DNA from: Rhizobium vallis | GTDB lineage: Bacteria; Pseudomonadota; Alphaproteobacteria; Rhizobiales; Rhizobiaceae | Length of the DNA: 64,000 nucleotides | Reading direction: 5' to 3' | NCBI RefSeq assembly: GCF_003985155.1 | Contig: NZ_ML133686.1 | Location: 156,001-220,000, forward strand | In this document: positions 26,091 to 35,683 of the stretch, piece by piece | Numbering within the stretch: position 1 is the stretch's first letter | Layout of the letters: each line of letters opens with the position of its first letter | Program-made: the position numbers and the translations under genes | The notes under the pieces: model-generated | What the model saw: the letters and a program-made list of their open reading frames with translations, nothing else | The model's database searches: none | What the model was told of the DNA's origin: nothing

Positions 26091-26518
26091 TAAGGCGAAC
26101 GCGGCTGGACAGGGGATACTGGCCGGTTCCAAGCACTTGGTAACTGACAATAACTTTCACTACATGCCGAGGCAGCGAAAATGGGGGCGCAACGAGAACA
26201 CCCGAGGACGGCTCCGCAAAGGGATGGGCGGCGGGGCGGATGCCGGTGCTTGCCTCGGCTCTCTTATCGGGCATGAATATCACCGGATGATGACATCCGA
26301 AACCGGCCGCTGCCTTTCTTTGGCCGAAGGGAAATGCGGTCGGATGCCGGCTATCTCAATAAGGCCGGAGGACGTCTGCTACTGCAATGGCGACGCGTCG
26401 CCTCCGCGTGTGTTAGCCGGGCGTGAATGCAGTGTTCACGTCCCAAAGGATGTCAAGGCGTCGCAAAGAGCCTATATAGCGGACCGAAATCACCTTCGAG
26501 AATCCGCAAGAGTCCCGC

Positions 26519-27441
<923 letters not shown>

Positions 27442-27445
<4 letters not shown>

Positions 27446-28203
27446 ACTTCGAAGCGGTCAAATCGATCTATTTCTTCGAGATGGCGCGCACGCGCCGCAC
27501 GCTGCTGCAGAGCGTCATCTCGCCCGTCATCTCGACTTCGCTCTATTTCATCGTCTTTGGCGCCGCTGTCGGTTCGCGCATCCAGGAAGTCGAGGGCGTG
27601 TCCTACGGCGCCTTCATCACGCCCGGCCTCATCATGCTGACGCTGCTTGGCCAGTGCATCAGCAACGGCTCTTTCGGCATCTATTTCCCGAAATTCACCG
27701 GCACGATCTATGAGGTGCTTTCGGCGCCGGTGGCGATGACGGAGATCCTGCTCGGTTATGTCGGGGCGGCGGCGACCAAGGGGATGCTCATCGGCTTCAT
27801 CATCCTCCTGACCGCCAACCTTTTCGTCGACGTCAGGATCGAGCATCCCTTCATGATGGTCCTGTTCTTCCTGCTGACGGCAATCACCTTCAGCCTGTTC
27901 GGCTTCATGATCGGCATCTGGGCCGGCAATTTCGAGCAGCTGAACCTCATTCCCATGCTGGTCGTGCCGCCGCTGACTTTCCTCGGCGGCAGCTTCTATT
28001 CCGTCAGCATGCTGCCGCCCTTCTGGCAGGCGGTCAGCCATCTCAACCCGGTGCTTTATCTCGTCAGCGGCTTCCGCTGGAGTTTCTACGGGATCGCCGA
28101 CGTCAACCCGATGGTGAGCCTCGCGATGATCTCGTTCTTCCTTGTCATCTGCCTGGGAACGCTCGGCTGGATATTCAAGACCGGCTACCGGCTGCGCAAC
28201 TGA
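27442..28203 (+). CDS. ABC-2-type transporter permease (YadH-like)
   Basis: 253 residues with six predicted membrane spans. The ABC-2 signature region is near the C-terminus ([41 protein letters not shown]). ATG at 27442 overlaps the ATPase stop; longer in-frame starts would lie inside the ATPase gene. It forms an exporter with the preceding ATPase. Confidence 0.92.
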
Positions 28204-28311
28204 TCGCTTGAACGGCCATCATCGGAAAATCCGATGATGCTATCGATTTCTTCCGTTTTTCTTCCGTGTCAGCCTGCGGCATCTGCTCTCTCATTCCAAT
28301 GGAGATGCAAG

Positions 28312-29049
28312 ATGACAGCTATCAGAATCGAAGATGCGAAGGTGTTGATCGCAGGCGGCAGTTCCGGCATGGGGCTGGCGCTTGCCATGCGCCTGCTGGA
28401 GGAGGGCGCGTCGGTGATCATCGCGGGACGCAGTCAAGACAGGCTCGCCGCGGCCCGCCGCCATCTCGCCGACCATCCGAAACTTGAAACACGCGCCATC
28501 AATATATCGCGAGAGGAAGAGGTCGCAGCCCTGTTTCGAAACAGCGGTCCGATAGACCATATCGTCAGCACTGCGGCCGATATCGAAGGAGCCTATCAAC
28601 TGCTGCCGTCGCTTGAGCTTGCGGCGGCGCAACGGGTGGTCGAGAGCAAGATCTACGGGCCGCTGCTGCTGGCGAAGCATGGCGCCGCTCATTTGCCGCC
28701 GTCGGGATCGATCACCTATACGTCAGGGGTTGCGGCCTATCGGCCGGCAGCGCGCGGATCTGTAGTCGCAGCCGTCAATGCGGCGCTCGAGGGCCTGGTC
28801 AGGGCGCTTGCGGTCGAACTGGCGCCGATCCGTATCAATGCTGTGTCGCCGGGATGGGTGGATACGCCGATCTGGAGCCTCGTTGCCGGTGACGCCAAAC
28901 AGGCAATGCTGGAGGCGATGGCGGAGCGCCTGCCGGCCGGCCGCGTCGGCAAGCCGGAGGACATTGCCGATGCGATCCGCTTCCTGATGGGCAACGGCTT
29001 CACCACGGGCACTATCCTGCACGTTGAAGGCGGGCATCGACTGGTCTGA
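28312..29049 (+). CDS. short-chain dehydrogenase/reductase with altered active site
   Basis: 245 residues. The SDR nucleotide loop GGSSGMGLA (15-23), the conserved Ser138 and the PGWVDTP region are present. The YxxxK catalytic pair is replaced: the aligned segment reads VAAVN, giving Val152 and Asn156. Activity may therefore be lost or may depend on other residues. ATG at 28312 follows GGAGATGCAAG. Its 3' end overlaps the convergent LysR gene by 38 bases. Confidence 0.85.
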   Translation: MTAIRIEDAKVLIAGGSSGMGLALAMRLLEEGASVIIAGRSQDRLAAARRHLADHPKLETRAINISREEEVAALFRNSGPIDHIVSTAADIEGAYQLLPSLELAAAQRVVESKIYGPLLLAKHGAAHLPPSGSITYTSGVAAYRPAARGSVVAAVNAALEGLVRALAVELAPIRINAVSPGWVDTPIWSLVAGDAKQAMLEAMAERLPAGRVGKPEDIADAIRFLMGNGFTTGTILHVEGGHRLV

Positions 29050-29935
29050 TTGGCGAAAGATGTTCGCCTGCCGATTGCAGCACGAGGGCAAGTGCCGGGG
29101 GCTGCACGCGCCGGCGCCGCCACATCATCACCAGCGCGGCGGCAAGCGGTTCGCCCGGCCATGGCAGTTCGGCGATATTCCCGCGCAACGGGGATGACGA
29201 GACCGCAAGGCGCGGAACGAGGCCGTAGCCGACGCCTGAGGCAACGAGGCTGATGATTGTCCCGATGCTATCGGCTTCCGTGACGATGGGCGGTGCCACT
29301 ATGCCCGCTTCGGCGAAGGCGGCATCGAACAGGTGGCGATAGACGCAGCCGGTTTCCGTCGCGACGAAGGGGATGCTGGCGAGCGCCGCGAGGCTTTCGG
29401 CCGGTCGGGCTTGAGAAGGGCGGCCGGCGATCAGCGCCAGCGGCTCGCTGGAGAGGCGGCGCATTGCGAAGCGCTTGTCGTGCTGACCGCGATCGAAGCT
29501 GAAGGCGACATCGATCGCGCCGTCCCGCAGCTGCGCCAGCAATTCGCCGCTGCAGCCGATCTTGAGCTTCAGGCCTATGCCCGGGTTTTCGCTGTCGAAG
29601 AGCGACAACCAGGGTGCGAGTCTTTGGGAGGCGATGGTTTCGAGCGTGCCCAAGGCGATGGACTGGCCGATGCTGCCGACGGCCGCACGGACGGCGGCCT
29701 TCGCCTCGTCGTTCAGCGCCAGGATCTCTTCCGCATAGGTCTTCAGCGCCACACCTGCCGCTGTCAGCGCAACGCCTTGCCGGGAACGCAGGAAGAGTTC
29801 TGCGCCCAGCTCTTCTTCCAGCGCCTGTATCTGGTCGCTGAGGCTTGACTGGGCGAGATTGATCTCGGCAGCGGCGCGGGTGAGATTTCCGTGTCTGATG
29901 ACCGCGAGGAATGTCTTCAATTGTCGTGGGTTCAT
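29012..29935 (-). CDS. LysR-family transcriptional regulator
   Basis: 307 residues. N-terminal winged helix-turn-helix (MNPRQLKTFLAVIRHGNLTRAAAEINLAQSSLSDQIQALEEELG, about 1-60) and a periplasmic-binding-like effector domain (about 90-295). Its 3' end overlaps the 3' end of the SDR gene. It lies 117 bases downstream of the DMT gene on the same strand. The regulated gene cannot be told from sequence. Confidence 0.92.
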   Translation of the reverse strand: MNPRQLKTFLAVIRHGNLTRAAAEINLAQSSLSDQIQALEEELGAELFLRSRQGVALTAAGVALKTYAEEILALNDEAKAAVRAAVGSIGQSIALGTLETIASQRLAPWLSLFDSENPGIGLKLKIGCSGELLAQLRDGAIDVAFSFDRGQHDKRFAMRRLSSEPLALIAGRPSQARPAESLAALASIPFVATETGCVYRHLFDAAFAEAGIVAPPIVTEADSIGTIISLVASGVGYGLVPRLAVSSSPLRGNIAELPWPGEPLAAALVMMWRRRRVQPPALALVLQSAGEHLSPIRPVDARLQRAG

Positions 29936-30051
29936 GTCGGGCTTCCGCTATGCCGGGACGCGGCCTGGGCGGAGAATATCAACAAAGCCGATCGGACGGC
30001 AACGCTGGAGCATCGAGGGCGGCATCTCGTTCGTCATCCGTGCGCATTCCG

Positions 30052-30489
30052 TCAGGCATTGCTGACCAGCAGGGCGCCCGACAGGATGAGGAGGGTGCCG
30101 GCGGCGAGCTTGACCATGTTGAGCTCGGAGGCTTCGCCGAAGAAGATGGCGGCGATTACAAGTGTCACCAGCACGTTGCAGCTCCAGATCGGGGCGAGTT
30201 TTGCGACCGGGACGCCGTAAGCGAAAAGCGCAAAGCTGATGAGGCCGGTGCCGACGGCGAAACAGCCGCCAGCCGTGGCAGCAAGACCAAGGCCTTCGAC
30301 GGTCCAGGGCGCCGGGCGCCAGATCAGTGCGGCGATCAGGCCGGCAAGCGCGCAGGCTGCACCGAAGGCAATCAGATAAACGGCCGAGCCGGTGGCGGCT
30401 GCGGCGCTCTGTTTCTGGAAGATGGCGGTGACGCCCCAGAAAATGGCGGGCAGAATGCCGCCGATGACGATCGGCCAGAGTGGATTCAT
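30052..30489 (-). CDS. small DMT/EamA-like membrane transporter
   Basis: 145 residues with about five hydrophobic segments, starting IVIGGILPAIFWGVTAIFQK and ending KLAAGTLLILSGALLVSNA. This is half the size of ten-span EamA proteins, so it probably works as a dimer. ATG at 30489 has AGGAG just upstream; the open frame further upstream overlaps the attenuator region on the other strand and is not coding. Divergent from the leader/MFS unit. Confidence 0.8.
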   Translation of the reverse strand: MNPLWPIVIGGILPAIFWGVTAIFQKQSAAAATGSAVYLIAFGAACALAGLIAALIWRPAPWTVEGLGLAATAGGCFAVGTGLISFALFAYGVPVAKLAPIWSCNVLVTLVIAAIFFGEASELNMVKLAAGTLLILSGALLVSNA

Positions 30490-30706
30490 CGCGAAACTCC
30501 TGTCGCACCCATGGGTCAAGGCCTTCGCCTGACGCGAATGCCGGTCAAGCATGCGGGGGTGCCACCAGACTAGGAGTTTCTTTTTGCTCTTTGTGGTCTT
30601 GTTGTTCTGGCCTTGAAGCTGACAGATCCAGCCTCTGCCGTAAAGTCGCATCCCCCAGCCTTGGTTCGCGCGCACTTGTATCTGCAACGCGCACTGAAAC
30701 TGCACG

Positions 30707-30733
30707 TTGACGAGATGGAGATTTCTGCTAGCT
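30707..30733 (+). promoter_or_regulatory. candidate promoter of the Val-leader/MFS unit
   Basis: TTGACG at 30707-30712 and CTAGCT at 30728-30733 are near the rhizobial sigma-70 pattern (CTTGAC ... CTATAT). Initiation about 7-10 bases downstream would fall at 30740-30743, that is, at the leader ATG itself. This agrees with the lack of a ribosome site before that ATG. Confidence 0.5.
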
Positions 30734-30742
30734 GTAGTGGTC

Positions 30743-30799
30743 ATGAAGATCGCAATGGTTGTTGTCGTGGTGAGAGGGCGCATGGGCAGGATGGTGTAA
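30743..30799 (+). CDS. leader peptide with five consecutive valine codons
   Basis: An 18-residue peptide, MKIAMVVVVVRGRMGRMV, ends with TAA. Codons 6-10 are GTT GTT GTC GTG GTG (30758-30772). No Shine-Dalgarno sequence is evident within 15 bases of the ATG. Such valine runs are typical of ilv/leu leader peptides: a ribosome that stalls for lack of charged Val-tRNA changes the folding of the downstream RNA. The stop codon lies in the loop of a perfect hairpin (GGATGG/CCATCC), as expected for a control peptide. It precedes an attenuator terminator and an MFS gene. Confidence 0.85.
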   Translation: MKIAMVVVVVRGRMGRMV

Positions 30800-30856
30800 C
30801 CATCCGGCGATCAGCCCCATGCGCGGTAAATCAAGCTCCTGACGGGGCTTTTTTTG
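30778..30856 (+). promoter_or_regulatory. transcription attenuator (branched-chain amino-acid type) upstream of the MFS gene
   Basis: Three mutually exclusive structures can form. A pause/protector stem pairs GCGCATGGG (30778-30786) with CCCATGCGC (30816-30824) and encloses GGATGG/CCATCC (30789-30805). An antiterminator pairs AGCCCC (30813-30818) with GGGGCT (30844-30849). The terminator pairs AAGCTCC (30833-30839) with GGGGCTT (30844-30850). Stalling at the Val codons would free the 30813-30818 segment, allow antitermination and let transcription continue into the exporter gene. Confidence 0.82.
30833..30856 (+). terminator. attenuator terminator hairpin
   Basis: A seven-base stem (one G-T pair) around TGAC is followed by seven T residues. 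The MFS start codon lies 67 bases beyond. Confidence 0.88.
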
Positions 30857-30923
30857 TGCCCTGAATTTGGGCTGCGCCCCGTCGGATTCCCCACGAAATC
30901 TCGCTGACAAGACGGGCAAGACC

Positions 30924-32198
30924 ATGACACGCGACAATTCCGCTCAGACTTCCACCAACCATACGACCGGGACAGCGGCCACGCCTTCGGCGGCGGTTCC
31001 CCGACGCTCGATCCTCCTTCTGCTGACCGCACTCTCGGTACTGCCGGTCAACATATATCTGCCCGCGCTGCCAAACATCGCAGCCGCATTCCAGGCCGAT
31101 TTCGCGCTCGTCAATCTCTCGATTGCGGGCTACGCGATCGTCAATGCCCTGACTGAGATTGTCGCGGGCGCGATGTCCGATCGGTATGGGCGCCGACCGG
31201 TCGCACTCGTCGCCGTCTCGATTTTCATCGTCGCGTCCGTCGGCTGCGCCCTTGCTCCGAATATTGGCATTTTCCTCATGTTTCGGGTGATGCAAGCCGC
31301 CATCGCGGCCTGCTTCTGCGTCGCTCTTGTCGTCATCAAGGAGACGGCGGGCGAACGCCAGGCCGCCAACAGGATCGGTTATGCAGCAATGGGTTGGGCG
31401 ATCGCCCCGATGCTCGGCCCCACCTTCGGCGGCGTTCTCAACGAAATGTTCGGATGGCGGGCAATCTTCGTTGCCCTTGCGCTGTTCGGCGCGGCCATCC
31501 TCGCTATATCCATGCGCGAGTTGAAGGAAACGTCTGGGCATATGTCGAAACCGCGGGGCAACTACTTCGCCTCCTACGGGCAGCTGCTGGGTTCGGCGCG
31601 ATTCTGGGCTTATACCCTCTGCATGGCCTGCTCCACGGGCACGCTTTACATCTTCCTCGGAGGCGCGTCGTTGGCCGTCGGCGGATCGCTCGGCGGATCG
31701 AGCGCGAAACTGCGGCTCCTCATGGGACTGGTTCCGGCGGGGTTCATTCTGGGCAGCTATCTGGCTGCTCGTTTCACCGGCAGGTCGCTCGGCACGACGC
31801 TGGTCATTGCGCGTGTGTCGACGTGCACGGGTCTGCTCCCGGGATTGGCGCTTTCGATTTCAGGCGTCACGCATGTCCTGGCGTTCTTCGGGCCGTGCAT
31901 GTTCATCGGCATCGGCAATGGATTGACCTTTCCCGCCGCCAATCTCGGCGTCATGTCCGTTCGCGCCAATCTCGCAGGCACCGCCGCAGGCCTTGCCGCC
32001 GCGATGTCGATCGCCGGCGGAGCGTTGATCGCTTCGATCGCCGGGCTGTTTCTCCGGGAGGAAGGCGCGGTTTCTACGCTCTTCCTGATGTTGCTGACAT
32101 CGGCATCGCTTGCCTTGTCGGCAGCGATTTTCGCAGCTCTTGCCGACCGGCGGCTTGCGGGCCGGCTTCCTCTTGGAGAGCCCGCCGAAAGCGGCTGA
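30924..32198 (+). CDS. MFS exporter, Bcr/CflA-type
   Basis: 424 residues with twelve predicted spans after a polar N-terminal tail of about 27 residues. The loop 2-3 motif DRYGRRPVALVA (D-R-x-G-R-R) marks a drug:H+ antiporter. The first span reads ILLLLTALSVLPVNIYLPALPNIAAAFQ, as in Bcr/CflA proteins. ATG 30924 is chosen; the frame is open upstream but would run through the post-terminator leader. It is preceded by a valine-codon attenuator, so expression should rise when valine is short. The substrate is unknown: an amino acid, an analogue or a toxin are options. Confidence 0.88.
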   Translation: MTRDNSAQTSTNHTTGTAATPSAAVPRRSILLLLTALSVLPVNIYLPALPNIAAAFQADFALVNLSIAGYAIVNALTEIVAGAMSDRYGRRPVALVAVSIFIVASVGCALAPNIGIFLMFRVMQAAIAACFCVALVVIKETAGERQAANRIGYAAMGWAIAPMLGPTFGGVLNEMFGWRAIFVALALFGAAILAISMRELKETSGHMSKPRGNYFASYGQLLGSARFWAYTLCMACSTGTLYIFLGGASLAVGGSLGGSSAKLRLLMGLVPAGFILGSYLAARFTGRSLGTTLVIARVSTCTGLLPGLALSISGVTHVLAFFGPCMFIGIGNGLTFPAANLGVMSVRANLAGTAAGLAAAMSIAGGALIASIAGLFLREEGAVSTLFLMLLTSASLALSAAIFAALADRRLAGRLPLGEPAESG

Positions 32199-32208
32199 TG
32201 CAGGGGCA

Positions 32209-32907
32209 TCAGTCGCGCAGGCGGAGTTCGTCGGTCTGCATTTGAAGGGAGCCCAGGGTTTCCAGGAAACTCATGCCGAGCAGGCTCTGATCGAGCCGAC
32301 CGTCTTCGGCGACGCTGGCTGCGACATTGTTGCGGACGATCGGACCGATCGCCACTTGGTCGAGCGTGACGGGAGCTGCGCGGCCGCGTCCGTTGGCGGT
32401 CATCACGGTCATGGAATAAGTGAGTCCGGAGAGGTCGATGCCGATCCGCTTGGCGTCTTGCTGCGAGAGCGCCACCATGCTGGAGCCGGTGTCGACGAGC
32501 ATCTCGATCGTCTGGCCGTTGACGCTGACATCGGCCTCGAAATGCCCATTCAGCAGCTTGTGCAGGATGATTTCCTGGCCACCATCACTTGTCGTGACGA
32601 CCGCGGCGCGGCCAGGAACGAGGCCGGCGAGCAGCCGGTTGCCGACGGCGAGCGCATCCTGGCGATAGAGATAGACGGTGACGAGCGCCAGGATGATGAC
32701 GAACCAGATCATCAATTGGCGCATCGTCTCACCGATGTTGCGGCTTCCCCAAATGCCGGCCGACAGCATCAGCGCGATCGGCAGCAGATAGATGAAGCGG
32801 CCGAATTCGTCGCTCTGCAGGCCGAGAATGCGGCCGCTGTCATTGTTGATGATGAGCGTAGCAAGGCCGACGACGATCACGACGAGGAGGACGGCAAGGC
32901 GTATCAT
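32209..32907 (-). CDS. retropepsin-like (clan AA) aspartic protease, membrane anchored
   Basis: 232 residues. Three N-terminal membrane segments (about 3-20, 38-53, 65-82) precede a retropepsin-like domain with the catalytic motif Asp139-Thr-Gly-Ser-Ser and the flap/second-lobe signature LGMSFLETLG. Rhizobial members of this family are single-domain enzymes that must dimerise. ATG 32907 overlaps the stop of the DUF1289 gene by four bases. The target protein is unknown. Confidence 0.85.
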   Translation of the reverse strand: MIRLAVLLVVIVVGLATLIINNDSGRILGLQSDEFGRFIYLLPIALMLSAGIWGSRNIGETMRQLMIWFVIILALVTVYLYRQDALAVGNRLLAGLVPGRAAVVTTSDGGQEIILHKLLNGHFEADVSVNGQTIEMLVDTGSSMVALSQQDAKRIGIDLSGLTYSMTVMTANGRGRAAPVTLDQVAIGPIVRNNVAASVAEDGRLDQSLLGMSFLETLGSLQMQTDELRLRD

Positions 32908-33125
32908 AAAGGCAGCTCCGGCCCGCCGGCAAAATTTGTCTTCGCGTGATTGGACACGACACCCGAAACCCTCGCAGGCAGCAGCGCCATGATCCTGCAC
33001 CGTTCGGCGTCGGAAAAGCCCATCCAGCCGCCGATTTCCTGGAGAGTCCGGCCGCATCCGACACAAAATCCGGAGGCAGGATCCATGGAGCAGACGTGAA
33101 TGCACGGTGTTTGCATGGAAGACAT
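32904..33125 (-). CDS. DUF1289 small cysteine-rich protein
   Basis: 73 residues. Cys8, Cys12, Cys21 and Cys24 (PCIHVC then FCVGCGR) could bind a metal or Fe-S cluster; the sequence GCGRTLQEI is the family hallmark. Translation is coupled to the downstream aspartic protease through an ATGA overlap, and it lies 9 bases downstream of the cobS stop, on the same strand. Function not known. Confidence 0.85.
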   Translation of the reverse strand: MSSMQTPCIHVCSMDPASGFCVGCGRTLQEIGGWMGFSDAERCRIMALLPARVSGVVSNHAKTNFAGGPELPL

Positions 33126-33134
33126 ATCGGAGTT

Positions 33135-33917
33135 TCAAAGAGCTGTGGCAAGGGCGCAGAGAGCAGCGATCTCGCAAATCTGTTGCGTCGCGCCGAGCGT
33201 GTCGCCGGTGTGGCCGGCAAGCTTGCGGCGGATGAAGGCGGTGAAGGCAAGCGCGGCGATGCCGGTGGCGAGCAGGCTTGCAACGAGCGGGCGCAGGCCG
33301 AGGGCAGGCCAGATCAGAAGCGCTGCGATGAGACCAGCCGAGGCGAGCGCGATTTGCATCGCCGCCTCGTCCGGCTGGCCGGTGGAGGCGGCCACGCCAT
33401 CGGCCTTTGCCGCCGGCAGCCGCTGCCAGTGCCAGGCGATGGCGCCGCGGCTGAGGGCTGCGACGGCCGGGACGGTGAGGGCCGCGGCAAGCGGCGAGGA
33501 GTGGCGGGCGAGGGCGGAAAGCGCGGCGGCGCGGATCGCGAAAGAGAGGATCAGCGCGATCGCGCCATAGGTGCCGATGCGGCTGTCCTTCATGATGAGG
33601 AGGCTTTGCTCGCGGCTCTTGCCGCCGCCGATGCCGTCGGCGGTATCGGCCAGACCATCCTCGTGCAGCGCGCCGGTGACGACGACCTGGACGGAAAGCA
33701 CAATCAGCACCGCCATGAGAGGATCGGCGCGCAGGCCCAAAAGAAGGAGGAGGGTGAGGCCGGGGATGACGCCGATGACGATGCCGGCGAAGGGAAAGGC
33801 GCGCACCAGCCGGCCAAGCCTGCCGTCATAGCCTTTGAACAGCGATTGCGGCATGGGAATACGGCTCAAGAAAGCGACGGCGCGGGCGGTATCGACCGCA
33901 TGGTCCTTGATCTTCAT
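33135..33917 (-). CDS. cobS: adenosylcobinamide-GDP ribazoletransferase (cobalamin synthase)
   Basis: 260 residues, integral membrane. It joins adenosylcobinamide-GDP to alpha-ribazole (or its phosphate) in the last steps of B12 synthesis. The motifs [15 protein letters not shown] (85-99) and [10 protein letters not shown] (109-118) are diagnostic. ATG 33917 starts at the family N-terminus [21 protein letters not shown]. It is divergent from cobT, the enzyme making alpha-ribazole phosphate, so the lower-ligand pathway is encoded around one intergenic region. Called cobV in the Pseudomonas nomenclature. Confidence 0.95.
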   Translation of the reverse strand: MKIKDHAVDTARAVAFLSRIPMPQSLFKGYDGRLGRLVRAFPFAGIVIGVIPGLTLLLLLGLRADPLMAVLIVLSVQVVVTGALHEDGLADTADGIGGGKSREQSLLIMKDSRIGTYGAIALILSFAIRAAALSALARHSSPLAAALTVPAVAALSRGAIAWHWQRLPAAKADGVAASTGQPDEAAMQIALASAGLIAALLIWPALGLRPLVASLLATGIAALAFTAFIRRKLAGHTGDTLGATQQICEIAALCALATAL

Positions 33918-34091
33918 TCTGCTTCGTTCCGCCGGAGGCCACGGCTTATGGTCGCGGCGGCGCTTTTGGAGTTGTTCGCCTCGTCCGCCCGCTTTAAGAG
34001 AGTTTCCACCGCAAAGAAGCTGATTTGCTCGACGCAAACAAGTGGTTTGCGTGAAAACAAGAATAGCCGAATTCATAGGAAAACCGCACAG

Positions 34092-35108
34092 ATGAGCGTT
34101 TCAGGCCTGCCGTTCGACGATTTCCGTACCCTGCTCCGCGATCTGCCGGGGCCGGATGCCCGAGCGCTTGTCGCCGCGCGCGAACGCGACGCGCAACTGA
34201 CCAAGCCGCCGGGCGCGCTCGGACGGCTGGAGGAAATCGCCTTCTGGCTCGCCGCCTGGACGGGCCGCACACCTGCCGTCAACCGGCCGCTTGTGGCGAT
34301 CTTTGCCGGCAATCACGGCGTCACCAGACAGGGCATCACGCCCTTTCCGCCTGAAGTCACGCAGCAGATGGTCGAGAATTTCGCAGCCGGCGGGGCGGCG
34401 ATCAACCAGATCTGCGTCGCCTATGATCTCGGCCTGAAAGTTTTCGATCTGGCGCTCGACTATCCCACGGGCGATATCACCGAAGAGGCAGCGCTTTCCG
34501 AGCGCGATTGCGCCGCGACCATGGCCTTTGGCATGGAGGCGATCGCCGGCGGCACCGACCTGCTCTGCATCGGCGAGATGGGGATCGGCAACACGACCAT
34601 CGCCGCGGCGATCAACTATGCGCTCTATGGCGGGTCGGCGCGCGACTGGGTTGGCCCCGGCACCGGCTCGGAAGGCGAAATGCTGGAGCGCAAGATCGCG
34701 GCGGTGGAAAAAGCCGTGGAGCTGCACAGCGACCATCTCGACGATCCCCTCGAGATCATGCGCCGGCTCGGCGGTCGCGAGATCGCCGCAATGGCGGGCG
34801 CCATTCTCGCCGCGCGCATGGAACGCATTCCGGTGCTGATCGATGGTTATGTCGCAACCGCGGCGGCGGCGATCCTGAAAGCCGCCAATCCGTCAGCGCT
34901 CGACCACTGCCTGATCGGCCACGTGTCTGCGGAACCCGGACATCTGCGCGCGATCGAGATGCTCGGCAAGACGCCGCTTCTGGCGCTCGGCATGCGGCTC
35001 GGCGAAGGCACCGGGGCAGCACTGGCCGCGGGCATCGTCAAGGCCGCTGCCGCCTGCCATTCCGGCATGGCGACGTTTGCCCAGGCGGGTGTGGCCAACA
35101 AACATTGA
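34092..35108 (+). CDS. cobT: nicotinate-nucleotide--dimethylbenzimidazole phosphoribosyltransferase
   Basis: 338 residues. It transfers phosphoribose from nicotinate mononucleotide to dimethylbenzimidazole, giving alpha-ribazole 5'-phosphate. [46 protein letters not shown] and the catalytic-Glu segment [11 protein letters not shown] near residue 312 are all present. ATG 34092 sits at the family N-terminus; the open frame upstream overlaps cobS on the other strand. No cobalamin riboswitch was recognised in the 174-base intergenic region. Called cobU in Pseudomonas nomenclature. Confidence 0.95.
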   Translation: MSVSGLPFDDFRTLLRDLPGPDARALVAARERDAQLTKPPGALGRLEEIAFWLAAWTGRTPAVNRPLVAIFAGNHGVTRQGITPFPPEVTQQMVENFAAGGAAINQICVAYDLGLKVFDLALDYPTGDITEEAALSERDCAATMAFGMEAIAGGTDLLCIGEMGIGNTTIAAAINYALYGGSARDWVGPGTGSEGEMLERKIAAVEKAVELHSDHLDDPLEIMRRLGGREIAAMAGAILAARMERIPVLIDGYVATAAAAILKAANPSALDHCLIGHVSAEPGHLRAIEMLGKTPLLALGMRLGEGTGAALAAGIVKAAAACHSGMATFAQAGVANKH

Positions 35109-35247
35109 GAGCGGCTGGGGTCCGGATCGCCTGACGGTGACCGGGGGCGCGGGCGGATCGGCTTACGCCGACCGCGGCGACCGCGGCTTGCGCGGCTCGG
35201 ACTGATTTTGTATTTGCGTATTCGCTCATTTAAGAGGAGAGGGCGCC

Positions 35248-35637
35248 TTGACGAAGCCTGCGGTGACGAAAGAGACCGGACTTCGGCATTTCTTCGCTGC
35301 TGCCAGCTATTCCTGGGCTGGCTTCCTGCGTGTGCTGAAAGAGGCGGCTTTCCGCCAGGAACTCGGCTTCTTCATCGTTTCGATCGCGGCGCTGGCGCTG
35401 GTAGGCGCGAGTGCCGGCGAGATCGTCATCGCAGTGATCCTGTTTCTCGGGCTGTTTTCGATCGAGGCGATGAATACCGCCGTCGAAGAGGTGATCGACC
35501 GGATTTCGCCGGAGATTTCGATCGTCGGCAAACATGCCAAGGATCTCGGCTCCTTCGCGGTGACCTGCATGATTGCCGCCTGCTGCCTTTATCTCGGCTT
35601 CGTCCTCGGCAAGCATCTGTTCTTTGGAACCGCATGA
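35248..35637 (+). CDS. dgkA: diacylglycerol kinase
   Basis: 129 residues with three membrane helices. The catalytic signature SIEAMNTAVEEVIDRISPE is intact. It phosphorylates diacylglycerol, recycling lipid left over from glucan or LPS modification, in the inner membrane. TTG 35248 is the start because AAGAGGAGA lies 9 bases upstream; the next Met is beyond the first helix. It converges with the histidine kinase gene. Confidence 0.93.
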   Translation: MTKPAVTKETGLRHFFAAASYSWAGFLRVLKEAAFRQELGFFIVSIAALALVGASAGEIVIAVILFLGLFSIEAMNTAVEEVIDRISPEISIVGKHAKDLGSFAVTCMIAACCLYLGFVLGKHLFFGTA

Positions 35638-35683
35638 TGTTGTCCGAAGACCGCTCACACTTCGGCATCATGCTGTAGCTGAA

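Larger units (their letters stand above)
25815..26518. other. 704-base gene-free region with repeats and a minus-strand terminator-like hairpin
   Basis: No reading frame here looks like a protein gene. It holds an inverted pair of repeat arms (25831-26034), a GC hairpin with a minus-strand T-run (26062-26090), a dyad around CCAAGCACTTGG (26130-26141), and probably the promoter of the ABC-2 exporter at 26519. Confidence 0.6.

Noticed and set aside
26041..26460. tmRNA, 6S RNA, RNase P RNA or SRP RNA gene
   Set aside because: The gap was read for the hallmarks remembered for these RNAs (tag codons, T-arm, GAGGAAAGUCC-like core, GGAAGGAAGC-like loop); none was seen. An unknown sRNA is still possible and is listed as a finding.
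32946..34091. Upstream extension of the cobT frame
   Set aside because: It runs through cobS on the opposite strand; the family N-terminus begins at 34092.
33918..34091. Cobalamin riboswitch between cobS and cobT
   Set aside because: No B12-box-like sequence or long structured leader could be recognised in the 174 bases.
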